Below are positions 7,282 to 13,324 of a stretch of DNA of 26,034 bases, piece by piece. The translations under genes and the position numbers were made by a program. The notes under the pieces are model-generated. The model searched no databases, was not told the origin of the DNA, and worked only from the letters and a program-made list of their open reading frames with translations. The number at the start of each line of letters is the position of its first letter. The first letter of the stretch is position 1. The DNA is from Eubacterium sp. (GTDB lineage: Bacteria > Bacillota_A > Clostridia > Peptostreptococcales > Anaerovoracaceae). Location: NCBI GenBank assembly GCA_017425345.1, contig JAFOML010000036.1:1-26034 (forward strand). The letters are read 5' to 3'.

Positions 7282-9231
7282 ATGTCGGATATCAAGTACT
7301 TGGAGCTGCTTGCTAAGGATTATCCTAATATTGAAGCAGCATCCGCGGAGATTATCAATCTGAACGCCATTCTGGCTCTGCCTAAGGGAACAGAGTATTT
7401 CCTGAGTGATCTGCACGGTGAGTGTGAAGCGTTTATTCACATGCTCAAGAGTGCGTCCGGAACCATCCGGCACAACATTGAGGAACAGTATGGACGGCTT
7501 CTCACGCTGCAGGACAGAGACGCTCTGGCATCCCTGATCTACAACCCGGAAGCAGAGATCAAGAGGCGTAAGAAGAGTGAAGAGAATTTTGACGCGTGGT
7601 GCAAGACTGTTATTTACCGTCTGGTGACGATCTGTAAATCCGTATCGACCAAATACACCAGATCCAAGGTTCGTAAACGTCTGCCCAAGTACCTGGATTA
7701 TGCCATGGATGAGCTGCTGCACGCAGACGACGAGGTGAACAAGGATAACTACTATGCAGCGATCATTGACACCGTCGTGGACTGCGATATCGCAGAAGAG
7801 TTCATCATCGACCTCGCAGAGACGATCAGCCGCCTGGAGGTGGACTATCTGCATATCATCGGCGATATCTTCGACCGTGGCGCGCATCCGGATCAGATCC
7901 TGGATTATCTGATGACCTGCCGCGACGTGGATTTCCAGTGGGGAAATCATGATATCGTCTGGATGGGAGCTGCTACCGGAAACTGGGCATGCATCACCAA
8001 CATCCTGCGGATGAACATCAGCTACTACAACTTTGATATGCTGGAAGTAGGATATGGAATTAATCTCCGTCCGCTGGCAATGTTCGCCGACAAGACCTAT
8101 TCCGACGAGATGAGCCCCAAGTTCATGCCGCACATCTATGATAAGAGTGAGTATGATCCGGTGGAAGAACTCCTTGCAGCTAAGATGCATAAGGCCATCG
8201 CAGTCATGCAGTTCAAGATCGAGGGACAGCGCATCATGGCGCATCCGGAATATCACATGGAGCATCGTCTGCTGCTGGATAAGATCAACTGGGAAGACGG
8301 CACGGTAAACGTAGAGGGTACCATCTATCCGATGCGTGATATGGATCTGCCGACGATCGATCCGAAGGATCCATATGCCTTTACCGAAGAAGAGATCGCA
8401 GTTCTGGAATCGCTGGAAGCATCCATCCTGAATTCCGAGAAGCTGCAGAGACATATCCGTTACCTGTTCAATCAGGGATCCCTGTATAAGGTGATGAACG
8501 GAAATCTGCTGTACCACGGCTGCATCCCGATGAACGAGGACGGCTCCTTCAAGGAAGTAGAGCTGAACGGCCGCAAGCTGTCCGGCAAGGCTCTGATGGA
8601 TTATCTGGATAAGGAAGTCCGCGCGGCATACTACTCTCCGGATGAGTCGGAAGAGACCGGCCGTTCTGGCGACCTGATGTGGTACATGTGGGAGAGCGAG
8701 GCTTCTCCGCTGTTCGGCAAGGATAAGATGACGACCTTTGAGAGACTGTTCATCGAGGACAAGGCTTCGCATAAGGAACACCTGATTCCATACTACAAGC
8801 TGATCAATTACCGCGAACCGTGTGAAGCGATCCTGAAGGAGTTCAATCTGGATCCGCGCACGTCAAAGATCCTGAACGGCCACGTGCCGGTCAAGATCAA
8901 GGATGGTGAGAGCCCAATCAAGGGCGGCGGACTGCTGTTCGTCATCGACGGCGGTATCTCCAAGGCTTACCAGAAGACGACCGGAATCGCCGGCTACACG
9001 TTCATCTATACATCTAAGTTCATGGCGCTGGCAGAACACAAACCGTATCATCCGCTGCAGCCGGATGGAACGCAGGAGTTCAGCATGCCGGAGTTCCAGA
9101 TCGTGGAGACGATGCCGGAGCGCATGCTGATCCGCGATACGGATAAGGGCGCGGAACTGCAGGAGCAGGTGGACCGCATGAAGGAACTGGTCAGCGCATT
9201 CCGCAAGGGTCTGATCAAAGAAGTTCGTTAA
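7282..9231 (+). CDS. fbp: Fructose-1,6-bisphosphatase, class III
   Basis: A 649-residue class III FBPase, the gluconeogenic enzyme that hydrolyses fructose 1,6-bisphosphate. This type is unrelated to E. coli Fbp and is found in Firmicutes. It has the metallophosphatase motifs SDLHGE (42-47), GDIFDRG (194-200) and GNHD (221-224), which bind the divalent metals. Length agrees with the usual 640-670. AGGAG at 7270-7274 precedes ATG by seven bases. The gene ends at a terminator and probably shares a transcript with murA, although the two functions are not directly linked. Confidence 0.96.
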   Translation: MSDIKYLELLAKDYPNIEAASAEIINLNAILALPKGTEYFLSDLHGECEAFIHMLKSASGTIRHNIEEQYGRLLTLQDRDALASLIYNPEAEIKRRKKSEENFDAWCKTVIYRLVTICKSVSTKYTRSKVRKRLPKYLDYAMDELLHADDEVNKDNYYAAIIDTVVDCDIAEEFIIDLAETISRLEVDYLHIIGDIFDRGAHPDQILDYLMTCRDVDFQWGNHDIVWMGAATGNWACITNILRMNISYYNFDMLEVGYGINLRPLAMFADKTYSDEMSPKFMPHIYDKSEYDPVEELLAAKMHKAIAVMQFKIEGQRIMAHPEYHMEHRLLLDKINWEDGTVNVEGTIYPMRDMDLPTIDPKDPYAFTEEEIAVLESLEASILNSEKLQRHIRYLFNQGSLYKVMNGNLLYHGCIPMNEDGSFKEVELNGRKLSGKALMDYLDKEVRAAYYSPDESEETGRSGDLMWYMWESEASPLFGKDKMTTFERLFIEDKASHKEHLIPYYKLINYREPCEAILKEFNLDPRTSKILNGHVPVKIKDGESPIKGGGLLFVIDGGISKAYQKTTGIAGYTFIYTSKFMALAEHKPYHPLQPDGTQEFSMPEFQIVETMPERMLIRDTDKGAELQEQVDRMKELVSAFRKGLIKEVR

Positions 9232-9243
9232 CGAGTAATATCA

Positions 9244-9275
9244 AGGAGCTGTCTCAGAACTGGGACAGCTCTTTT
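9244..9275 (+). terminator. Rho-independent terminator after fbp
   Basis: Stem GAGCTGTC (9246-9253) / GACAGCTC (9264-9271) with a 10-base loop that can pair further, followed by TTTT. Confidence 0.88.
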
Positions 9276-9325
9276 AGTATGCCTGGCGAACGGTACTGCC
9301 AAGTACTGCCTGTGTCAATAAAGGG

Positions 9326-9375
9326 GAATCCCCCGTAGCGGGATCTTCAGGGTAAGGATCCTTTGCGGGGGATTC
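9326..9375. repeat. 50-bp imperfect hairpin in the fbp-azlD gap
   Basis: Outer arms GAATCCCCCG (9326-9335) and CGGGGGATTC (9366-9375) are perfect inverse complements. Inner arms GGATC (9341-9345) and GATCC (9357-9361) also pair. No T-run follows on either strand, so it is not an ordinary terminator. A short direct repeat, TACTGCC twice, lies just upstream (9291-9309). It may be an intergenic palindromic element or a transposon end remnant; neither can be shown here. Confidence 0.6.
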
Positions 9376-9416
9376 AAATGAGAAAGATTAAGTCTAGTGT
9401 ATTGCAATTTCAGGTT

Positions 9417-9434
9417 AAGGCGAATACTCGCCTT
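9417..9434. other. Short hairpin beyond the azlD stop codon
   Basis: Perfect 7-bp stem AAGGCGA (9417-9423) / TCGCCTT (9428-9434) with a 4-base loop, ten bases beyond the azlD stop on the minus strand. There is no T-run, so it is at best a weak terminator or an mRNA 3' end stabiliser. Confidence 0.4.
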
Positions 9435-9443
9435 CGTTGTTTG

Positions 9444-9755
9444 CTATAAGAAGCATTCCAGCACGAATACGCTGATGCAGCTTACGCCGGCGACGAGGAA
9501 AAGATTGCCGCCCAGATAGGCGCAGAGGATTCCCGCGCAGAAAGCTGCCAGCCCCGCGACCGGCGCCTGTGTCGCCTGCAGGATCGCAGGAAACGTCATG
9601 ACTGCCAGAGTCACGTACGGGACGTAATAAAGGAAGGACTGGAGAAACTGGTTCCGGATCGGCCGCTGCATGACGGTAAAGGCGAACACGCGGCAGCCAT
9701 AGGTGGCCAGCGCCATAACGATGATAAAAATGTAAATGGACAGATTCTCAGGCAA
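9444..9755 (-). CDS. azlD: AzlD-type branched-chain amino acid exporter subunit
   Basis: A 103-residue membrane protein of the AzlD family with about three or four hydrophobic helices (near 5-23, 40-60, 66-84 and 86-102) and the family segment GCRVFAFTV. AzlD is the small partner of AzlC; together they export branched-chain amino acids and analogues such as azaleucine. The start is TTG at 9755, with GGAGG nine bases upstream on the minus strand. It overlaps the azlC end by eight bases, so translation is probably coupled. Confidence 0.87.
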   Translation of the reverse strand: MPENLSIYIFIIVMALATYGCRVFAFTVMQRPIRNQFLQSFLYYVPYVTLAVMTFPAILQATQAPVAGLAAFCAGILCAYLGGNLFLVAGVSCISVFVLECFL

Positions 9756-10506
9756 TGCGTTTCACCTCCTCAGAGCTTGCTTCCGGCTTTTTTTCTGCGG
9801 CTTCTACGGTCTTGACCGGGAAAAGAACTGCCGCAGCAGATGAGATCACAAGAGTCAGCAGGATCGTCCGGGTACCGGAAGACAGTGTGCTCAAAAGCGG
9901 GAGCTGGGTCGCCGCGTAGCTGAACAGGAAGCTTACGGTCACAACGATCGCAACGGCGCGGTCGTTCCGGGCGGCCGGGATCACCACGGCCAGGAACATG
10001 CCGTACAGCGCGACGCTCAGCGCGCTTACGATCGCAGCCGGGAGAATGTTTCCCATCGTGATCCCGAGGGCAGTACCGATGGACCACATCGGAACTGCAA
10101 CGCAGATCGCGCCAAACGGGTACATCGGATTCAGCGCGCCGGGTCTTGCGATCGTGATTCCAAATACCTCGTCGGTGATCGTCAGCCCGGTAAACATCCG
10201 CTTCGCCAGGGAGGTTCCCTCCGGAAGCCGCTGATTCAGCGCGAATCCCATCAGAACGTAACGCGCGTTTGTGATGATCGTCATAATGATCAGCTGCAGC
10301 AGTGTGCCGTTTGCCGCATAGAGTGTAAATCCGATATATTGTCCTGCGGACGCATACGTGGTCATGCTTGCGAAGAAGCCCTGAAAGGCGTTGAATCCAC
10401 AGGTTCTGGCTGTAATTCCAAGGGAAAACGCAACGGCCAGATAGCCCAGTCCGATGGGGATCCCGTCGCGCATTCCCTGTAAAAATTCTGTACGATTGCT
10501 GTTCAT
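9748..10506 (-). CDS. azlC: AzlC-type branched-chain amino acid exporter
   Basis: A 252-residue AzlC-family permease with several hydrophobic helices. The N-terminal signature FLQGMRDGIPIGLGYLAVAF is typical. The longer frame would open at 10554, but ATG 10506 has AAGGAG six bases upstream and is the better start. The N-terminal half also has the YASAGQY segment that recurs in this family. It pairs with azlD for export of branched-chain amino acids through the cytoplasmic membrane. It is divergent from a LysR-type regulator, the classical layout for control of this exporter. Confidence 0.9.
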   Translation of the reverse strand: MNSNRTEFLQGMRDGIPIGLGYLAVAFSLGITARTCGFNAFQGFFASMTTYASAGQYIGFTLYAANGTLLQLIIMTIITNARYVLMGFALNQRLPEGTSLAKRMFTGLTITDEVFGITIARPGALNPMYPFGAICVAVPMWSIGTALGITMGNILPAAIVSALSVALYGMFLAVVIPAARNDRAVAIVVTVSFLFSYAATQLPLLSTLSSGTRTILLTLVISSAAAVLFPVKTVEAAEKKPEASSEEVKRIA

Positions 10507-10532
10507 AAAAAACTCCTTTAACTTCCATAAAC

Positions 10533-10561
10533 AGTATAGCAGTCTCGTTGACATTAGTAAA
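10533..10561 (-). promoter_or_regulatory. azlCD promoter
   Basis: On the minus strand, TTTACT (10561-10556), a 17-base spacer and TATACT (10538-10533). It faces azlC, and its spacer contains the -35 box of the divergent lysR promoter. Confidence 0.7.
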
Positions 10562-10576
10562 ATTCATATTTATAAT
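10548..10576 (+). promoter_or_regulatory. Consensus sigma-A promoter of the LysR gene
   Basis: TTGACA (10548-10553), exactly 17 bases, TATAAT (10571-10576): full consensus in both boxes. It overlaps the divergent azlCD promoter, so the two polymerases cannot bind together. A consensus promoter in front of a regulator suggests repression, perhaps by the regulator itself (inference). Confidence 0.88.
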
Positions 10577-10613
10577 AGAAAAAGTAGAAAAACTAATGCA
10601 AGGAGCCTGTGAG

Positions 10614-11504
10614 ATGAACGCTTTTTCGAAATACTATATCTTCTGCCGGGTGGTGGAACTGCATAGCTTTACGGCAGCTGCAACAGAGCTTGGTTACACA
10701 CAGAGCGCTGTCAGCCAGATCGTAAGGGCTTTGGAAACAGAACTTGGAGTCGTGCTCCTGGAACGCCGCAGAGATGGCGTACGTCTGACGGCGGATGGCA
10801 AGGCGTTCATGCCCTTTTTAATGAATCTGGCCGGCGCGGAACTCGCTCTCCGAAAAAAGCAGGAAGAGATGGAAGGGCTTACGGACAGCACGATCGTGAT
10901 CGGGACGTTTACATCAGTCAGCCGTACGATCCTGCCGCCTTTGATGGCGGCTTTTCGCAGAGAGCATCCCGGCGTAAGTTTTGTGCTCCGCCAGGGAGAA
11001 TACGTTTCGATCCATGACGATATCGTGAGCGACCGGATCGACCTCGGATTCATCACACCGGATAATGAGCAGCGAAAGAGTATCGAGATGCAGAAACTCT
11101 ATGACGATGATATGGTCGCGGTGCTTCCGCCAGGACACGATCTGTGCTCGCGTTCCAAGGTAGAGCTGAAGGATCTTGCAGGGGAGCCGTTCATCCTGAT
11201 GGACGAGGGAGAGCGCTACAGTACTGTCCTGGAAGGCTTTCGAAAGCGCGGGCTTGAACCGACGATAGCGTATGAAGTGTACGATGACTATTCGATCCTT
11301 GCCATGATTCAACAGAATCTCGGGGTTTCCATTTTGTTTCGCCGCGTTGTGGAAGGCTTTTCCGAGGGTGTTGAGATTCGGGAGCTGTCGGATCGTCTGC
11401 GGCGTCCGGTCTATCTTGCCTGGAAGAGTCGGGAGACGATGCCGCTGGCGGCGAGGCGGTTTTCCGATTTTATCGTAAAATCGATTGCTGAGGGACAAAA
11501 TTAG
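10614..11504 (+). CDS. LysR-type transcriptional regulator next to azlCD
   Basis: A 296-residue LysR-family regulator. The N-terminal winged helix-turn-helix covers about residues 5-62 (SFTAAATELGYTQSAVSQ, then LLERRR). The C-terminal periplasmic-binding-like effector domain starts near residue 88. The longer frame from 10548 begins inside the -35 box and is not used. ATG 10614 has AAGGAG at 10600-10605. Its divergent position suggests that it controls azlCD, with an amino acid or related metabolite as effector (inference). It is not close enough to named members for a symbol. Confidence 0.92.
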   Translation: MNAFSKYYIFCRVVELHSFTAAATELGYTQSAVSQIVRALETELGVVLLERRRDGVRLTADGKAFMPFLMNLAGAELALRKKQEEMEGLTDSTIVIGTFTSVSRTILPPLMAAFRREHPGVSFVLRQGEYVSIHDDIVSDRIDLGFITPDNEQRKSIEMQKLYDDDMVAVLPPGHDLCSRSKVELKDLAGEPFILMDEGERYSTVLEGFRKRGLEPTIAYEVYDDYSILAMIQQNLGVSILFRRVVEGFSEGVEIRELSDRLRRPVYLAWKSRETMPLAARRFSDFIVKSIAEGQN

Positions 11505-11516
11505 CGGATTTTTTGC

Positions 11517-11545
11517 TTGACAACCCTACTCCAATTGTCTATAAT
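11517..11545 (+). promoter_or_regulatory. Consensus promoter of tRNA-Arg
   Basis: TTGACA (11517-11522), 17 bases, TATAAT (11540-11545): full consensus with ideal spacing, about 24 bases before the mature tRNA. Such strength is usual for stable RNA genes. Confidence 0.92.
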
Positions 11546-11569
11546 AATCGAGTACGGAAAAGTACGTGA

Positions 11570-11646
11570 GCGCCACTAGCTCAATTGGATAGAGTACCTG
11601 ACTACGAATCAGTAGGTTGTGGGTTCGAGTCCCGCGTGGCGCACCA
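11570..11646 (+). tRNA. tRNA-Arg (anticodon ACG)
   Basis: A complete 77-base cloverleaf. The acceptor GCGCCAC (11570-11576) pairs with GTGGCGC (11636-11642), the D-arm is GCTC/GAGT, the anticodon loop is CTACGAA with anticodon ACG (read as ICG), the variable loop is AGGTT, and the T-arm is GTGGG-TTCGAGT-CCCGC. Discriminator A and an encoded CCA end it. The outermost anticodon-stem pair appears to be a C-U mismatch. It decodes CGU, CGC and CGA. Confidence 0.96.
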
Positions 11647-11694
11647 ACAGAAAAACCACCATCGTCAGATGGTGGTTTTTCTGTTGGTGTGCCA
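11637..11694. repeat. 27-bp inverted repeat joining the tRNA 3' end to its terminator
   Basis: The arms 11637-11663 and 11668-11694 are inverse complements over 27 bases with one difference (a G-U pair in RNA) and a 4-base loop. The inner part, with ACCACCATC/GATGGTGGT followed by TTTTT, works as the tRNA terminator. The outer part reaches ten bases into the tRNA acceptor and CCA end and copies it in reverse. Confidence 0.9.
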
Positions 11695-11850
11695 TAGAAG
11701 CGGTAGGGACTCGAACCCGAAAGGGCATCGGCGTAAGTGAGAACGTCCGGCGGACGTTCAAGCAGCCGATGGTCCGAGCCGACTGAAAAAGGAGGCGAAG
11801 GACGGCAGAATGCGGAGCATTCTGCGTAAGTCCCGCGTGGCGCACCAACA
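11695..11850. repeat. Structured repeat-like element next to tRNA-Arg
   Basis: A non-coding stretch with three nested or serial hairpins. CATCGGC (11726-11732) / GCCGATG (11765-11771) encloses GAACGTCCG (11741-11749) / CGGACGTTC (11751-11759). GCAGAATGC (11805-11813) / GCATTCTGC (11817-11825) follows. It starts with an antisense T-arm-like sequence (11701-11723) and ends with the tRNA 3' copy. It looks like a defined mobile or recombination-made unit. Frames through it are artefacts. Confidence 0.6.
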
Positions 11851-12434
11851 CGCACGTCATGTATCAGGGACTGCCTTCTTTCGAGGTGTCATCCGGCAAT
11901 ACAAATCAGAGAACTCTGCTCCTTTGCGTCAATACTCTGCTGCTGTTCTCCATAGTGGGGTTCTTCGATCCGGCACCTTCGGCTTGACGCAAATATGCCT
12001 CGATTTTGGCCGTTTTTTGCGTCAAGACACGGGTGTCGCTTCCCATGGCAGCACTCTGTGCTCTGGCACCTTCGGTTTGACGCAAATATGCCTCGATTTT
12101 GGCCGGTTTTTGCGTCAAGACACGGGTGTCGCTTCCCATGGCAGCACTCTGTGCTCCGACACCTTCGGTTTGACGCAAATATGCCTCGATTTTGGCCGGT
12201 TTTTGCGTCAAGACACGGGTGTTGCTTCCCATGGCGGTACTCTGTGCTCCGGCACCTTCGGTTTGACGCAAGCCCTGCATTTCAGACTATGGAATACTAA
12301 GCGGACAATGTGCGTCGCACGATTATCTTGGTGTAATATAAAGAACGTTTTCTCTCTAAGATGAACCGTGTTATCTTGTAAGAAATCCATTTGTGATGGA
12401 ACTCATACGAACGGTAGGGACTCGAACCCGAAAG
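11851..12434. other. Gene-free repeat region downstream of tRNA-Arg
   Basis: Together with the element before it, this stretch has no credible gene. It contains the tandem array, about 120 bases of single-copy sequence before it, and an AT-richer stretch after it (12273-12411) with a small CCAT/ATGG hairpin near 12388-12400. I see no transposase, integrase or phage gene. Confidence 0.6.
11972..12272. repeat. 93-bp tandem repeat array (three full units plus a partial one)
   Basis: Units at 11972-12064, 12065-12157 and 12158-12250 are nearly identical, differing at only about seven positions. The first 21 bases repeat again at 12251-12271. A diverged half unit may precede (about 11930-11971). 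Each unit holds a 10-bp inverted repeat TTGACGCAAA...TTTGCGTCAA, a GACAC/GTGTC hairpin and an AGCAC/GTGCT hairpin. Because 93 is a multiple of 3, open frames run through on both strands (31-residue units), but none has a ribosome binding site. It is not a CRISPR array: the whole unit is conserved and there are no variable spacers. Confidence 0.9.
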
Positions 12435-12482
12435 AAAAAGGCTGTCCCTTTCAGATGTCAATGCATCTTCCAGGACAGCCTC
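12435..12482 (-). terminator. Terminator of the acidic-tail membrane protein gene
   Basis: On the minus strand, GGCTGTCC (12480-12473) pairs with GGACAGCC (12447-12440), the inner AGATG/CATCT also pairs, and TTTTTC follows. It lies 22 bases after the stop codon. Confidence 0.88.
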
Positions 12483-12504
12483 TAGAAATCGTTATTTGAG
12501 TCGA

Positions 12505-13092
12505 TTACTCTTCTACGGCCTTCTTGACCTCGTCTGCGATCTCTTCTGCGGCCTCGACGACTTCGTCTGCTACCTCAGAGGCTTCTGCTTCTGCAGTCTC
12601 AACGATCGTCTCTGCAGTTTCTGCAGCTTCTTCCGCAACTTCCTCTGCAGCGTCTTCGATTTCAGTCACAACGACCTCTTCCTCGGATGCTTCGTCTGTT
12701 GCTTCCTCGGATGCTTCTTCTGTTGCTTCCTCGGATGCTTCTTCTGTTGCTTCCTCAGCTTCTACTGCTTCCTCAGCCGGTGCAGCAACTTCTGTTGCAG
12801 GCTGCTCTGCCGGCTTAGCCTCTGCGAGCATTGCCAGAATGCTGTTTGCTTTCGTCAGCAGCTGCGCGATGCCGAAGAAGATGATAGCGTAGACAACATA
12901 CGCCAGCGCTGCGTTACAGATGTAACCGATCGCGTCTCCCATCATATCGGAGATGGATGTGCCGTATCCTTCCGCATATTCCTTGACATACTTGAATGCG
13001 TCGTTACCAAAGTAGATCGCGACTCCGATCATTACTACAGCGAGCACATAGAAGACAATGACAAGCGCGCTGATTGAATTTGTTTTTTTCAT
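12505..13092 (-). CDS. Two-helix membrane protein with long acidic repeat tail
   Basis: A 195-residue protein. Residues 1-90 hold two hydrophobic helices (about 8-28 and 60-78) with a short loop between. From about residue 92 the protein is almost only Ala, Glu, Thr, Ser and Val, and includes tandem EATEEASE units encoded by 24-bp DNA repeats (12677-12748). The tail predicts a long, highly negative helix or disordered region, probably on the cytoplasmic side. ATG 13092 has GGAGG eight bases upstream; the longer frame from 13134 has none. I do not recognise the family; the tail is low complexity, so similarity to other acidic proteins would not be informative. It is monocistronic. Confidence 0.85.
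   Translation of the reverse strand: MKKTNSISALVIVFYVLAVVMIGVAIYFGNDAFKYVKEYAEGYGTSISDMMGDAIGYICNAALAYVVYAIIFFGIAQLLTKANSILAMLAEAKPAEQPATEVAAPAEEAVEAEEATEEASEEATEEASEEATDEASEEEVVVTEIEDAAEEVAEEAAETAETIVETAEAEASEVADEVVEAAEEIADEVKKAVEE
12677..12748. repeat. 24-bp in-frame tandem repeats in the acidic tail
   Basis: Three consecutive 24-base units (12677-12700, 12701-12724, 12725-12748). The last two are identical and the first differs at three positions. They encode EATEEASE-like units on the minus strand. Copy number is likely to vary between strains. Confidence 0.8.
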
Positions 13093-13113
13093 AAATAAAA
13101 CCTCCAAATAATT

Positions 13114-13142
13114 ACTATGGTCATGGTAAACCACAACATAGT
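13114..13142. promoter_or_regulatory. Inverted repeat in the leader of the acidic-tail protein
   Basis: ACTATG (13114-13119) and CATAGT (13137-13142) are inverse complements around an inner TGGT (13124-13127) / ACCA (13130-13133). A TATAAT-like box lies just outside on the minus strand (13150-13145), without a good -35. It could be an operator at the transcription start or an RNA hairpin. Confidence 0.4.
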
Positions 13143-13254
13143 CGATTATATACTCAAATAATGAAGAAATCTAGAAGAAACGATGAAAAACTTTGAACTA
13201 AGCGGTCATCTGCGTGAAGAACAGGGGAGAACAATGCATATTTGAGGCATTCGC

Positions 13255-13283
13255 TTGTTTGAATCCCTTCAGTGTGTTATAAT
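13255..13283 (+). promoter_or_regulatory. Promoter of the purF-like/recD2 operon
   Basis: TTGTTT (13255-13260), 17 bases, TATAAT (13278-13283), with TG one base before the -10 (extended -10). It is about 42 bases before the first start codon. Confidence 0.75.
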
Positions 13284-13324
13284 AGATACATTCTTTTTTG
13301 GATCAGGACGGGAGGAAAAGAACC

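Larger units (their letters stand above)
11628..11850 (+). repeat. 22-bp direct repeat of the tRNA-Arg 3' end (two copies)
   Basis: The tRNA 3' segment AGTCCCGCGTGGCGCACCA plus the next three bases (11628-11649) recurs exactly at 11829-11850, 201 bases downstream in the same orientation. The second copy has no cloverleaf in front of it. The layout resembles attL/attR sites at a tRNA 3' end, but the interval is short and holds no integrase. Confidence 0.85.
11701..12434. repeat. 23-bp direct repeat of an antisense tRNA T-arm (two copies)
   Basis: The 23 bases at 11701-11723 (core GGTAGGGACTCGAACCCG) recur exactly at 12412-12434. Read on the minus strand they contain GGGTTCGAGTCCC, a tRNA T-arm. 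Neither copy belongs to a foldable tRNA. The two copies bracket the structured element and the tandem array. Confidence 0.85.

Noticed and set aside
7234..8781. 515-codon open frame antisense to fbp
   Set aside because: It lies fully opposite a clear class III FBPase with intact motifs, has no RBS and resembles no protein. It is a shadow of codon bias in a GC-rich gene.
11465..11483. Perfect 8-bp palindrome at the end of the LysR gene as a terminator
   Set aside because: It is AT-rich, lies inside the coding region and has no T-run directly after it.
11690..11723. A second tRNA gene on the minus strand
   Set aside because: A T-arm and a CCA-like end are present but are separated by extra bases, and there are no D or anticodon arms.
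11526..11860. Minus-strand frames across the tRNA and its flanks
   Set aside because: They translate the antisense of tRNA-Arg and the hairpin element, a well-known source of false protein calls.
11972..12272. CRISPR array
   Set aside because: The unit is conserved over all 93 bases, has no constant repeat with variable spacers, and no cas genes are near.
11810..12364. 184-codon plus-strand frame through the 93-bp repeats
   Set aside because: It has no ribosome binding site, starts in a hairpin and is explained by a repeat length divisible by three. The minus-strand frame at 11906-12280 is equally open and equally unsupported.
12524..12892. Serine/alanine-rich plus-strand frame
   Set aside because: It is the antisense of the acidic-tail gene, whose minus-strand frame has RBS, membrane helices and terminator.
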